A stretch of 35,631 nucleotides of DNA from Candidatus Campbelliibacteriota bacterium (GCA_007125155.1 SLDR01000038.1:1-35631), one strand, 5' to 3'; positions 8,392 to 17,700 are shown, counted from the first letter of the stretch. Numbers and translations: made by a program. The notes: a model not told the origin generated them from the sequence alone.

Positions 8392-8394
8392 AAT

Positions 8395-8583
8395 ATGGAA
8401 AGCTTTATCAATTATATTAAGGACACAAGGGCCGAAATGCGCCATGTGCGTTGGCCGACCCAAAGACACGCTGTTATATTTACGGTTCTTATAATTTGCG
8501 TTTCTATCGCCACTGCCATTTTTTTGGGTTTTTTTGATTTTGTATTCTCAGACGTGATCGTTGATCGTTTCTTTCTTAGATAA
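8395..8583 (+). CDS. secE: Preprotein translocase subunit SecE
   Basis: The 62-residue single-helix form of SecE, which clamps SecY in the protein-export channel. It has the family amphipathic segment ending in the signature EMRHVRWPT before one transmembrane helix (about 25-50). This short form is the usual one outside the Enterobacteria. It is the first gene of the ancient secE-nusG-rplK cluster; nusG starts eight bases after its stop. Confidence 0.95.
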   Translation: MESFINYIKDTRAEMRHVRWPTQRHAVIFTVLIICVSIATAIFLGFFDFVFSDVIVDRFFLR

Positions 8584-8591
8584 TTATTATT

Positions 8592-9152
8592 ATGTCTGAA
8601 CAGAAACCGCAAAAACAAAAGATACAAAAAGGACGTAATTGGTACGTTGTTCATACCTATGCCGGATATGAGAACACCGTTCAACGTAACCTTAAGCAGA
8701 GAATAGAATCTTTGGGAATGAAGGACAAGATATTCGACGTGATCGTTCCAACGGAAAAGAAAATAAAGATAAAAGGAGGAAAGCGCGTTGAGGAAGAGGA
8801 AAAAATATATCCCGGGTATATACTCGTGGATATGATAGTTGACGATGATTCTTGGTATGTTGTTCGCAATACCCCCAGGGTTACCGGGTTCGTCGGTTCC
8901 GGTGTTTATCCCGTTCCGGCAAAAAAAGAGGAGATAGAGACCCTCTTTAAAAGAATGAGTGCCGATACAGCGGTTCATCATATCGATCTGTCGATAGACG
9001 ACCCTGTTGTTATTGTCGACGGCCCTTTTAAGGATCTTGAAGGTAAGGTAAGCGAGGTTGATGAAGAAAGCGGAAAAGTAAAGATACTTGTTCCAATGTT
9101 CGGAAGAGAAACTCCTGTCGAGCTGGACTTTCTTCAGGTGAAAAAGTTGTAA
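8592..9152 (+). CDS. nusG: Transcription termination/antitermination factor NusG
   Basis: Binds RNA polymerase to support elongation, Rho action and transcription-translation coupling. At 186 residues it is the normal size: an N-terminal NGN domain (about 17-120, beginning NWYVVHTYAGYE, with the signature PGYILVDM) and a C-terminal KOW domain (about 133-186, with DGPFKDLEGKVSEVD). The leader between secE and nusG lacks a Shine-Dalgarno sequence, so expression probably relies on coupling with secE. Confidence 0.97.
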   Translation: MSEQKPQKQKIQKGRNWYVVHTYAGYENTVQRNLKQRIESLGMKDKIFDVIVPTEKKIKIKGGKRVEEEEKIYPGYILVDMIVDDDSWYVVRNTPRVTGFVGSGVYPVPAKKEEIETLFKRMSADTAVHHIDLSIDDPVVIVDGPFKDLEGKVSEVDEESGKVKILVPMFGRETPVELDFLQVKKL

Positions 9153-9222
9153 AATAAAAGATCCTCCGGTTGCAAAAAAATTGTAATTATTGTAGGTTAT
9201 ACTTCGGAAAAAGCGATAATTT

Positions 9223-9645
9223 ATGGCAAAAAAAATAAAACAAAAACTCAAATTACAGATACCGGCGGGAAAAGCCAATCCGGCTCCTCCGGTGGGACCG
9301 GCGTTGGGACAAGCCGGTGTTAACATCGGTGACTTCGTCAACAAGTTCAACGAGGCGACAAAAGAGATGATGGGAGACATAATACCTGTCGAAATATCGG
9401 TTTATGAGGACCGGAGTTTTGATTTTATTCTGAAGACACCACCCGCTTCTAGCCTTATACTTAAAGCTGTCGGTATCGAAAAAGGGTCCGGTAATAATGT
9501 TACAAAGAAAGCGGGAAAGATAAGCGAGGAACAGATACGAGAGATCGCCGAGAAGAAGATGCCCGATCTGAATACGGACGACATCGAGATGGCCTCCAAA
9601 ACCATAAAGGGAACGGCGCGTTCTCTGGGGGTGGAGGTAAAGTAA
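9223..9645 (+). CDS. rplK: 50S ribosomal protein L11
   Basis: The 140-residue L11 protein of the GTPase-associated centre. The N-terminal domain signature [14 protein letters not shown] is present, as is the Lys/Gly-rich RNA-binding C-terminal domain ending in [17 protein letters not shown] box (9198-9203) gives it a possible promoter of its own with a leader of about 13 bases. It is immediately followed by a strong terminator, and the usual next gene, rplA (L1), is not there. Confidence 0.97.
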   Translation: MAKKIKQKLKLQIPAGKANPAPPVGPALGQAGVNIGDFVNKFNEATKEMMGDIIPVEISVYEDRSFDFILKTPPASSLILKAVGIEKGSGNNVTKKAGKISEEQIREIAEKKMPDLNTDDIEMASKTIKGTARSLGVEVK

Positions 9646-9670
9646 CCTTTTCAACTTTTGAAAAAATACA

Positions 9671-9697
9671 AAAACCCCGTTCTCCGGGGTTTTTTTT
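9671..9697 (+). terminator. Intrinsic terminator of the secE-nusG-rplK operon
   Basis: AAAACCCCG and CGGGGTTTT form a 9-bp stem with a 5-base loop, followed by more Ts (eight in the run). It sits 25 bases after the rplK stop. Confidence 0.9.
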
Positions 9698-9734
9698 ATC
9701 TGAAAGACCTCTTTCTAATCGATCGATAATGTTC

Positions 9735-9740
9735 TATCAT
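9735..9740 (+). promoter_or_regulatory. -10 box of the dCTP deaminase gene
   Basis: TATCAT ends eight bases before the ATG at 9749. There is no TGn extension and no clear -35, so this is a weaker call, but it fits the leaderless pattern seen elsewhere in the window. Confidence 0.35.
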
Positions 9741-9748
9741 GTTTTTTA

Positions 9749-10855
9749 ATGACTATAAATGACACACAAGGCGCCCTATCGAGTTCACTGATAAAAGCCA
9801 TGATGGACGCCGGAGCCATAGTCGGAGCCGACGAGAAGAACGTGCGTCCCTCCTCGCTGGACCTGACTCTTTCGGAAGAAGTCTATAAGGTTGAAGGGAT
9901 CTTTCAACCTTACTTAAAGGAAAGCGTTCGTGAAATGCTTCCTTTGATAAAAAAAAGAAAACATAAACTTTCAGAACCTTTCGAGAAGGGAGAGATGTAT
10001 ATAGCTCGACTTAATGAGAGTTTTTCTCTTCCCGGATCCGTCTATGGTTTATGTAATCCCAAATCTACGACCGGTCGCCTTGATATTCACGTGAGGGCAA
10101 TGGCTGACGGCGTTTCCCGTTACGACTCCCTGGCCCCGGCGGGATGGGCGGGTGAAGTATGGGTATCCATCGTATCGAAAACGTTCCCGGTAAGAATGTC
10201 AAAGAACCAGACCCTTAACCAGGTCAGATTCTTTAATGCCGAAACCAAACTTTCAGAACTTGATCTCGAGCTTTTTAGCATGAAAGATCCTCTTTTGTGG
10301 AACCGCAAAGGCGAAAAGATACCCTGGAAGAAGGTAAAGGTTTTTGATAAGGATGACTCGATCTCTCTGACACTCGATTGCGAAGAGGGAAACGTCGGTT
10401 GGAAGGCCCTGTCTTCCGCCGGGGTCTTGGATATGAATTGTTACGGGACTTACAGGGTTTCCGATTATTTTACTTCGATAAAGAAAAGAAAAGGTTTTGT
10501 TCATTTGAAAAAAAACGAGTTTTACATTCTTTCGACCTTTGAATCGGTTCGGGTACCTCCCCGGCTCGCCTGTGAGATGATCCCGATGGATGAAAAAAGT
10601 GGTGAATTTCGAGCTCACTATGCAGGTTTCATTGATCCCGGATGGGGGTGGGGAAAGAGAGGCGAAGGAAGAGGCAGACCCCTGACACTGGAGGTCAGAC
10701 CTTTTGAAGATCTTATAATTCGTCCCCACCAGCCCATAGCCAAGGTCAGGTTTGAGAGGGTCGCAGGTCGCTTGGAGCAAGGATATGACGGTATCATTGA
10801 TTCCAATTACATAAAACAGGAAGGCCCACGCTTGGCCAAGCAATTCAAACTCTGA
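9749..10855 (+). CDS. dcd: 2'-deoxycytidine 5'-triphosphate deaminase, two-domain type
   Basis: Deaminates dCTP toward dUTP (and dUMP in bifunctional forms), supplying thymidylate synthesis. The 368-residue length and tandem dUTPase-like halves match the long DCD family (PF06559) rather than the short (about 190-residue) E. coli Dcd. The first half has RPSSLDLTL and the signature NPKSTTGRLDIHVRAMAD. The second half has AHYAGFIDPGWGWG followed by LTLEVRP, whose Glu aligns with the catalytic Glu of Dcd, and then HQPIAKVRFERV. It opens a dcd-glyA-tmk run after the rplK terminator. Whether it also hydrolyses dUTP cannot be decided here. Confidence 0.88.
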   Translation: MTINDTQGALSSSLIKAMMDAGAIVGADEKNVRPSSLDLTLSEEVYKVEGIFQPYLKESVREMLPLIKKRKHKLSEPFEKGEMYIARLNESFSLPGSVYGLCNPKSTTGRLDIHVRAMADGVSRYDSLAPAGWAGEVWVSIVSKTFPVRMSKNQTLNQVRFFNAETKLSELDLELFSMKDPLLWNRKGEKIPWKKVKVFDKDDSISLTLDCEEGNVGWKALSSAGVLDMNCYGTYRVSDYFTSIKKRKGFVHLKKNEFYILSTFESVRVPPRLACEMIPMDEKSGEFRAHYAGFIDPGWGWGKRGEGRGRPLTLEVRPFEDLIIRPHQPIAKVRFERVAGRLEQGYDGIIDSNYIKQEGPRLAKQFKL

Positions 10856-10934
10856 TCTTTTAAAGGGTTGAATTTATTCGTGTTGCGGAGACCTCGCTTC
10901 CTTTCTTTACCGGCGTGTGTTTTGAACGGTTATT

Positions 10935-10943
10935 TGTTACAAT
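10935..10943 (+). promoter_or_regulatory. Extended -10 promoter of glyA
   Basis: TGT-TACAAT ends ten bases before the ATG at 10954, leaving a predicted leader of only a few bases. The hexamer overlaps the upstream in-frame ATG at 10942, so that ATG cannot be the start on this transcript. Confidence 0.5.
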
Positions 10944-10953
10944 GGCGATTATT

Positions 10954-12126
10954 ATGAAAGATACTCCGATAAAAAAAATAATTGAAAGAGAGAAAAAAAG
11001 ACAAGATAAGGTAATAAACCTGATAGCTTCAGAGAATTACGTATCGGACGACGTTTTAGACGCTTTGGGCTCCGAGATGGTGAATAAATATTCCGAGGGA
11101 TACCCGGGACGCCGTTATTACGGAGGCAACGAAATGATGGACGAACTTGAAAAGCTGACACAAAAAAGGGCACTTGAGACTTTTAAACTTTCCGACAAAA
11201 AATGGCATGTCAATGTTCAACCTCTTTCAGGTACTCCCGCCAATCTGGCCGTTTATATGGCTTTGATCCCTCCGGGAGGAAAGATAATGGGAATGTCGCT
11301 CGAGCAGGGAGGGCATCTGTCTCACGGTTTCAGTGCATCGGCTACCGGAAAGTTCTGGAAGCAGGTGCCTTTTGGGGTCGATACAAAGACCGAGCGCATA
11401 GACCACGACAGGGTCGGTGAAATAGCCTTAAAAGAAAAACCCGATATGATCGTCGCGGGATTTACGGCTTATCCGAGAAAGGTGAACTGGAAAAGATTTA
11501 GAGAGATAGCGGATTCCTGCGGAGCCTATCTTCATGTAGATATGTCCCATATCGCCGGATTGGTTGCCGCCGGTGAACATCCTTCACCCTTCAGGTATGC
11601 CGATACCGTAATGACGACGGTCCATAAAACCCTTCGGGGTCCCCGAGCCGCCATTATTTGGTCGGTTAAAGACGACAGGAAGATCGGTCAAGCTGTTGAC
11701 AGGGCGGTTTTTCCCGGTTTGCAGGGAGGTCCTCACATGAATCAGATAGCTTCGGTGGCTGTTGCCTTGAAAGAGGCCGATGGGGCGGATTTCAAAAAAT
11801 ATGCGAAAAAAGTCGTCTCAAACGCAAAAGCTCTGGCCGGTGCTTTGAAGAATAAAAAATGGCGTGTAATTTCCGGTGGCACCGACACCCACCTTATTTT
11901 GATCGATACCTGGTTGAAAGGATCAGGTATATCCGGAAAAGATGCGAGCGAGAGGCTTGAAAAGAAAGGGATAATTGTTAACAAGAACACCATTCCCGGA
12001 GAGACTCGCACCGCCACTGATCCGTCGGGGATCCGGCTTGGCACCGCTGCGGAAACAACCAGAGGAAAAAATGAAAAAGATTTTGTCGCAATAGCCGACA
12101 TGATAGATGAGATACTGAAGAAATGA
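10954..12126 (+). CDS. glyA: Serine hydroxymethyltransferase
   Basis: PLP enzyme that converts serine and THF to glycine and methylene-THF. From ATG 10954 it has 390 residues, slightly shorter than E. coli GlyA (417). Visible marks: NLIASENYVS near the start, the signature YSEGYPGRRYYGG, and TVHKTLRGPRAA with the PLP lysine at K225. The ORF track starts at 10915, but the 13 extra residues are not conserved and the -10 box overlaps them. It lies between dcd and tmk, and together with folD it provides methylene-THF for thymidylate synthesis. Confidence 0.97.
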   Translation: MKDTPIKKIIEREKKRQDKVINLIASENYVSDDVLDALGSEMVNKYSEGYPGRRYYGGNEMMDELEKLTQKRALETFKLSDKKWHVNVQPLSGTPANLAVYMALIPPGGKIMGMSLEQGGHLSHGFSASATGKFWKQVPFGVDTKTERIDHDRVGEIALKEKPDMIVAGFTAYPRKVNWKRFREIADSCGAYLHVDMSHIAGLVAAGEHPSPFRYADTVMTTVHKTLRGPRAAIIWSVKDDRKIGQAVDRAVFPGLQGGPHMNQIASVAVALKEADGADFKKYAKKVVSNAKALAGALKNKKWRVISGGTDTHLILIDTWLKGSGISGKDASERLEKKGIIVNKNTIPGETRTATDPSGIRLGTAAETTRGKNEKDFVAIADMIDEILKK

Positions 12127-12143
12127 GAGCCTAAGGTATATTC

Positions 12144-12857
12144 ATGGGATCCGGAAAAGATCTAAAAACAAGAAAAGGAAAACTCATAGTAATTGACGGT
12201 ATAGACGGCTCCGGAAAGGCCACCCAGGTGGATCTTTTGAAAAAGCGTCTTTCAAAAGAGGGAATTAAAGTGAAAAGTATAGATTTTCCAAGATATTATG
12301 ATAATTTCTTCGGAAGATTCATAGGAGAATGTCTTTCGGGGATGCACGGAGACTTCATTAAAGCCAATCCAAGGGTGGTGTCCGTTCTTTACGCAGCTGA
12401 CAGGTTCGAGTCGTCAAGAAAAATAAAAAAATGGATAGATGGTGGATTTTGGGTCATAGCAGACAGATATGTCAGTGCCAACCAGATACATCAAGGAGGG
12501 AAAATAAGTGACCCCGGAAGCAGAAAGAAATTTCTTGATTGGTTAGAGACGATGGAGCATGGCGTTTTTGATCTACCGTACCCCGATATGGTCTTTTATC
12601 TCGATGTTGATGTCGAAACCAGTCGAAAGTGGCTAGAAAACAAAGAAACAAAGAAGACAAAGAAATACCTCAAGGGTAGAAAGGACCTGGCCGAGAATGA
12701 TTTGGATTATTTGAAGAACTCGAGGAACACGGCTTTAAACTTGGAAAGAAGGAATGATAACTGGTTCAAGGTACCCTGCCGTTCCAAAAGAAAGGTTTTG
12801 GGACCCGAAGAAGTACATGAGAGGATATTCGATATAATCAAAAGCAATATCAAATGA
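12144..12857 (+). CDS. tmk: Thymidylate kinase
   Basis: Phosphorylates dTMP to dTDP with ATP. At 237 residues it is a little longer than the typical 205-215. The P-loop GIDGSGKAT (19-27) is followed by the family FPRYYDNFFG, the DR(Y/x) motif ADRYVSANQIHQG and the region DMVFYLDVDVETS. An AAGG ribosome-binding site (12133-12136) seven bases upstream fixes the start. It follows glyA by 17 bases and completes a nucleotide/one-carbon group. Confidence 0.93.
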   Translation: MGSGKDLKTRKGKLIVIDGIDGSGKATQVDLLKKRLSKEGIKVKSIDFPRYYDNFFGRFIGECLSGMHGDFIKANPRVVSVLYAADRFESSRKIKKWIDGGFWVIADRYVSANQIHQGGKISDPGSRKKFLDWLETMEHGVFDLPYPDMVFYLDVDVETSRKWLENKETKKTKKYLKGRKDLAENDLDYLKNSRNTALNLERRNDNWFKVPCRSKRKVLGPEEVHERIFDIIKSNIK

Positions 12858-12979
12858 ATACCATGGAGATGAAGATATTGAAAAAATTACAGCACACTCT
12901 TTCTTCTCGTCAGGGAAGGGTGGGCAAGGATGTTTTCAGATGTGGCATTCTTATACACTTTTTGTTTTTATTTAGATAG
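12854..12979 (+). CDS. Possible 41-residue small ORF overlapping the tmk stop
   Basis: An ATG overlaps the tmk TGA as ATGA and opens a 41-codon frame that ends nine bases before argS. The product would be basic at its N-terminus with a hydrophobic end (ILIHFLFLF). The ATGA junction is typical of coupled genes, but there is no recognisable family and the codon content is unremarkable, so it may be chance. Confidence 0.2.
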   Translation: MNTMEMKILKKLQHTLSSRQGRVGKDVFRCGILIHFLFLFR

Positions 12980-12988
12980 GATGTATTC

Positions 12989-14710
12989 ATGGACATAAAG
13001 ACGAAGATCATAAAGACCATAAGTACGGCATTGGATGAACGGGGAATATCGGTTTCGACGGTGGATCTGGAGCACCCGTCTGATATGACTCATGGTGATT
13101 ATGCGACCAATGTCGCCATGGTGTATGGCAAGAAGGAAGGGAGGGAACCACTGAAGCTGGCCAAGGAGATAGTTGATGATATTGAGAAAATACTTGACCG
13201 GGACATAGAAAAGGTAACGATAGCCGGTCCCGGATTCATTAATTTTCATCTTTCAAGGAGCTTTTTCTCCGGGGTCTCTTCCATGATAAAAAGGTCCGGA
13301 CGAGATTTCGGAAAGAACGATAAGCTGAAAGGAAAAAGAGTAATGGTGGAATACACCGACCCGAATCCTTTCAAAGAGCTACATGCGGGACACTTGATGA
13401 GTAACTCGGTAGGCGAATCCGTTTCAAGGCTCATGGAGTTTGCCGGAGCCCAAGTTATAAGGGCCAATTACCAAGGAGATGTCGGTCCTCATGTAGCTAA
13501 AGCTTTATGGGGAATGATAAAAATGAAGAGCTCCCTCCCGAAGGAAGAGGCCACCCTTGAAGAGAAGATATCTTTCATAGGGCGGGCATATGTTGAAGGA
13601 TCGACGGAATACGAAAAAAATGAAGAGACCCGGAAAGAAATAGATGAGATAAACAAAGCGGTATATGAAAAAAGCGATCCCGAACTGATGGATCTTTATA
13701 GTTGGGGTCGGGAGATAAGCCTTGTTCATTTTGAGAATATATACAAAAAACTTGACACCTCTTTCGATCATTATTTTTTCGAAAGCGAAACTGCTCAGAA
13801 AGGGAAGGAGATAGTGAAGAATGGTCTTAAAAAGGGAGTTTTTGAAATGTCGGACGGCGCGGTGGTCTTTAAGGGTGAGGAATACGGTCTTCATACCAGA
13901 GTATTCATAACTTCTCTGGGACTTCCCACTTATGAAGCGAAGGATCTGGGACTCAACACTCTGAAGTTTGAGATCGAAGATCCGGACCTTTCCATCGTGG
14001 TGACCGCCAATGAACAGAAGGAGTATTTTAAGGTGATGTTGAAGGCCCTGTCTTTGCTTTATCCGGATGTTGTTCGTAAGACCGTACATGTCACTCACGG
14101 AATTCTTACCACCCCGGAAGGCAAGATGTCGTCTCGCTTGGGGAATGTGATCGGGGGAGGAACATTGCTTGATGATGCCGAAGAGATGGTTTTGAAAAGG
14201 ACCAAAAAAGGAGGCAAATTTGAAAATGAAGAAGAAGAAAAAAAAGCTTCCGCCGTAATTGCTTTGGCCGCCGTAAGGTTCGCCATCTTAAAGCAGGCTC
14301 CGGGAAAGAACGTTGTTTTCGATTTTGACCGCTCCCTTTCGCTTGAAGGTGATTCGGGGCCTTACTTGCAGTATTCTCTGACCCGGGCAACCTCGGTTAT
14401 AAGACTGGCGACCGACCTTGGCATAGAGGCCGATGAATCGGGGGAGTTCTTTTTGGAAACCGAACTGGAGCGTTTAATTTACAGATTTCCCGAGGTGGTG
14501 GAGAGGGCTCAAAAAGAGTATGCTCCTCATCATATTGTGACCTATCTGATATCATTGGCGTCTTGTTTTAATGTGTTTTACGCCGAACACAGAATAGCGG
14601 ATCCCGATGACAGATACTCCGGCTATAAGCTCCTGCTCACCGAAAGCTTTCAAACCGTAATGAAGAACGGTCTTTATATTCTGGGTATAGACGCACCTGA
14701 AAGAATGTGA
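12989..14710 (+). CDS. argS: Arginyl-tRNA synthetase
   Basis: Class Ia synthetase charging tRNA-Arg. The 573 residues include the N-terminal Add-1 domain (about 1-100, with HGDYATNVAM and GPGFINFHLS), the HIGH-type motif HAGH (132-135) within FKELHAGHLMSNSVG, the KMSSR loop (379-383), and the DALR anticodon-binding domain at the C-terminus. Unlike many ArgRSs it carries a recognisable KMSKS-like lysine. It starts ten bases after the doubtful small ORF and is followed by a weak GACCT/AGGTC hairpin with a T-run. Confidence 0.97.
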   Translation: MDIKTKIIKTISTALDERGISVSTVDLEHPSDMTHGDYATNVAMVYGKKEGREPLKLAKEIVDDIEKILDRDIEKVTIAGPGFINFHLSRSFFSGVSSMIKRSGRDFGKNDKLKGKRVMVEYTDPNPFKELHAGHLMSNSVGESVSRLMEFAGAQVIRANYQGDVGPHVAKALWGMIKMKSSLPKEEATLEEKISFIGRAYVEGSTEYEKNEETRKEIDEINKAVYEKSDPELMDLYSWGREISLVHFENIYKKLDTSFDHYFFESETAQKGKEIVKNGLKKGVFEMSDGAVVFKGEEYGLHTRVFITSLGLPTYEAKDLGLNTLKFEIEDPDLSIVVTANEQKEYFKVMLKALSLLYPDVVRKTVHVTHGILTTPEGKMSSRLGNVIGGGTLLDDAEEMVLKRTKKGGKFENEEEEKKASAVIALAAVRFAILKQAPGKNVVFDFDRSLSLEGDSGPYLQYSLTRATSVIRLATDLGIEADESGEFFLETELERLIYRFPEVVERAQKEYAPHHIVTYLISLASCFNVFYAEHRIADPDDRYSGYKLLLTESFQTVMKNGLYILGIDAPERM

Positions 14711-14736
14711 CCTTTCTCTTTTGAGGTCTATTTTTT
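14709..14736 (+). terminator. Weak intrinsic terminator after argS
   Basis: GACCT (its TGA-overlapping left arm) and AGGTC form a short five-base stem around a ten-base loop, followed by TATTTTTT. The short stem makes it a weak call, but a new promoter for ileS follows directly. Confidence 0.4.
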
Positions 14737-14772
14737 ATAGTATGTAAGCGGTTTTTTCTTAGTTTACTACTG

Positions 14773-14781
14773 TGTTATCAT
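14773..14781 (+). promoter_or_regulatory. Extended -10 promoter of ileS
   Basis: TGT-TATCAT ends nine bases before the ATG at 14791, implying a leader of about three bases. The bases between, TAGAGAGATC, are only weakly Shine-Dalgarno-like. No T-box structure fits in the 80 bases between argS and ileS. Confidence 0.5.
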
Positions 14782-14790
14782 AGAGAGATC

Positions 14791-17700
14791 ATGAGTTTTA
14801 ATGAAGATGTAAACGAAAAAAGAAAAAGTGATATCGCCATCGAAGAAGAAAAAGTTCTTCGTTTTTGGCAAGAACGCGAAATTTTTAGAAAAACTTTGGA
14901 GAGGCCTGCATCTGAAGGGAACTTCGTTTTCTATGACGGTCCTCCTTTTGCCACAGGTCTTCCTCATTACGGCCATATTTTGGCCGGGACCATAAAAGAT
15001 GTCATTCCCCGGTATCAAACCATGTGCGGCAAGTATGTCCGAAGGGTTTGGGGTTGGGATTGCCACGGCCTTCCCGTGGAGAATCTGGTAGAAAAAGAGT
15101 TGGGTCTCAAGAGTAAAAAGGACATAGAGGATTACGGTATAGAAGAGTTCAATCGAGCGGCTCGAGAGAGTGTCCTGTTATACGATAAAGAATGGAAAAG
15201 AATAATCCCGCGAATGGGTCGTTGGGTGGATATGGATAACGCCTACAAGACCATGAACCCCTCCTTTACCGAGTCGGTTTTCCATTCATTTAAGATGCTT
15301 AATGAAAAAGGTCTTCTGTACAAGGGTTTTAAATCAATGCATATATGTCCCAGATGTGAGACCACTCTTTCCAATTTTGAAGTGAATCTGGGATATAAAG
15401 ATATAAAAGATAACTCTGTCACGGCAATGTTCAAGCTCAGAGACCCCGATACCGAGAAGCTCGGGATCAAGAAGAAGAAAAATGTTTACGTGTTGAGCTG
15501 GACCACCACTCCTTGGACCCTGCCGGGCAATGCCGCTTTGGCCGTAGGTGGGGAAATAAGATATGTTTTGGTTGAAAAAGAAGAAGCTTATTATATTTTG
15601 GCCGAAGATCGGCTGAGTAAGGTCATCGGTGAAGACGCAAAGACGGAGGCCTCAATGAAAGGTAAAGACCTCGAGGGGCTTGCTTATGAGCCTTTGTTTG
15701 ATTTCTTTATTGATTCCGATCTTCACGGCGATAAGGAAAAAGGATGGAAGATATATTCCGCCGATTTTGTGACTACCGAGGAGGGTACGGGTGTGGTTCA
15801 TATAGCCCCGGCTTTTGGTTACGACGACCATGAGCTTTCAAAGGAACATGACATTCCGTTTATCCAGCATGTCAACATGCGCGGTGAATTTACCAAAGAA
15901 CTGGGCGATCTCGCCGGAAGACAGGTCAAGCCCGAAGGAGATTGTTCGGAGACCGATATTGAGATAATAAAAAGACTGGCTCGCGAAGGAAAACTTTTTT
16001 CTAAAGAAAAAATAACCCATTCTTATCCTCACTGCTGGCGTTGTGAAACTCCTCTTTTGAATTATGCCACTGACTCTTGGTTCGTGAAGGTCTCAGATCT
16101 TGTCGGGAAACTGGTAGAGGAGAATAAGAAGGTCCTATGGATACCCGAGCATGTGGGCAGTAATCGCTTTGGTGAATGGTTGGCGGAAGCGAAAGATTGG
16201 TCGGTATCACGTTCCAGATTCTGGGGTACACCCATTCCAATTTGGGAGTGTCATGATTGCGGAGAGTATACCGTTGTAGGTTCTTTTGAGGAGATAGCCA
16301 AACAGTCGAACAATGTTTATTTTGCGGTTCGCCACGGTGAGGCTGAAAGCAACGTGAAAGATATTTTGAGTTCGGGTCCGGAGAATCCCCATCATTTGAC
16401 TGAAAAAGGCAAGAAGCAGGTAAAGAAGACCGCAAATACGATATCTTCGGATCCCCCTGATGTGATCGTAACCTCTGACATATTGAGAGCAAAGGAGACG
16501 GCGGAAATAATAGCCGATGTTTGCGGTATATCCTCCGAACACATAGTCGAAGACGCCAGGTTGCGTGAACTTGATTTCGGAGACCTGAACCTGCGTCCCG
16601 CCGATGAATACAGAGGTCTTTTCGATGACTGGACTGATACCTTTGAGAACAGGATCCCCGGAGGCGAAAGTTATGTTGATGTAAAGAGACGCCTCGGTGC
16701 CCTCATGGATGAGCTGGAAATGAAGTATTCCGGCAAAAGGATACTTATTGTTTCTCATAATGCCCCGCTTTGGCTTCTGAGCTGTGTCGCGGTCTTCGCT
16801 GACAGGAAGGAGTCAATAGAAATAAGAGGTGACAAGAAGAAAGACTTCATGGACAACGCCGAAGTCCGTGAGATAACTTACAAGCGTTTACCTCATAATG
16901 AAAATTACGAGAAGGACATGCATCGCCCTTACATCGATGAGGTCGAACTTAATTGCTCTTGCGGTGGCGTTATGAAGAGAATAAGCGACGTTTTTGATAC
17001 TTGGTATGATTCGGGGTCCGTTCCGTTCGCTCAGATACACTATCCCTTTGAAAATAAAAAGGAGTTCGAAAAAGCCGACAGTCCTTATTTTCCGGCCGAC
17101 TTTATTGCCGAGGGTCAAGATCAGACAAGGGGGTGGTTCTATACTCTTTTGGTATTGTCGACGGCGCTTTTCGGCAGAAGTCCGTTCAAAACGGTCGTTG
17201 TCAACGGTATAGTCTTGGCCGAGGATGGAAAGAAGATGTCAAAACGTCTTAAGAACTATCCGGACCCCATGGATATTGTGGATCGTTACGGCGCGGATGC
17301 TTTGAGGTATTCTATGCTCTCGTCTCAGGTTGTAAGGGCCGAGGATCTTGCTTTTAGCGAAGGTCGCGCTGATGAGGTTGCCAAAAAGCTCATAAACCGC
17401 CTTATGAACGTTGTTGCCTTCTACCGGATGTATGCTTCCGAGGACACTCCGCATATTGCTATTAAAGGAAAAAAGAAAAAAGATCTTGAGAGATTCGAAA
17501 AGCTCGATAAATGGATAGAGGCCCGGCTGATGGAGGTCGTTGAACAGGTTACCAAAGGCCTTGATGCTTATGAGATAAATCAAGCCGCTCGGCCTCTTAT
17601 GGATTTTGTTGACGATCTTTCAACGTGGTATATTCGAAGGTCGAGAGAACGGTTTAAAAACGAAGGAGAAGATTCGAAAAAGTGCCTTTTCGTGATCCGC

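Noticed and set aside
8412-9380. 322-residue minus-strand ORF across secE-nusG-rplK
   Set aside because: It covers three clearly real plus-strand genes and reads as Phe/Tyr/Asn-rich reverse-complement sequence; a shadow.
10856-10941. Glycine riboswitch before glyA
   Set aside because: The region is short, shows no paired aptamer arms, and the promoter lies at its very end.
16207-16758. 183-residue minus-strand ORF inside ileS, opposite the inserted domain
   Set aside because: The plus-strand frame carries all catalytic motifs of a known superfamily; the minus-strand ORF has none.
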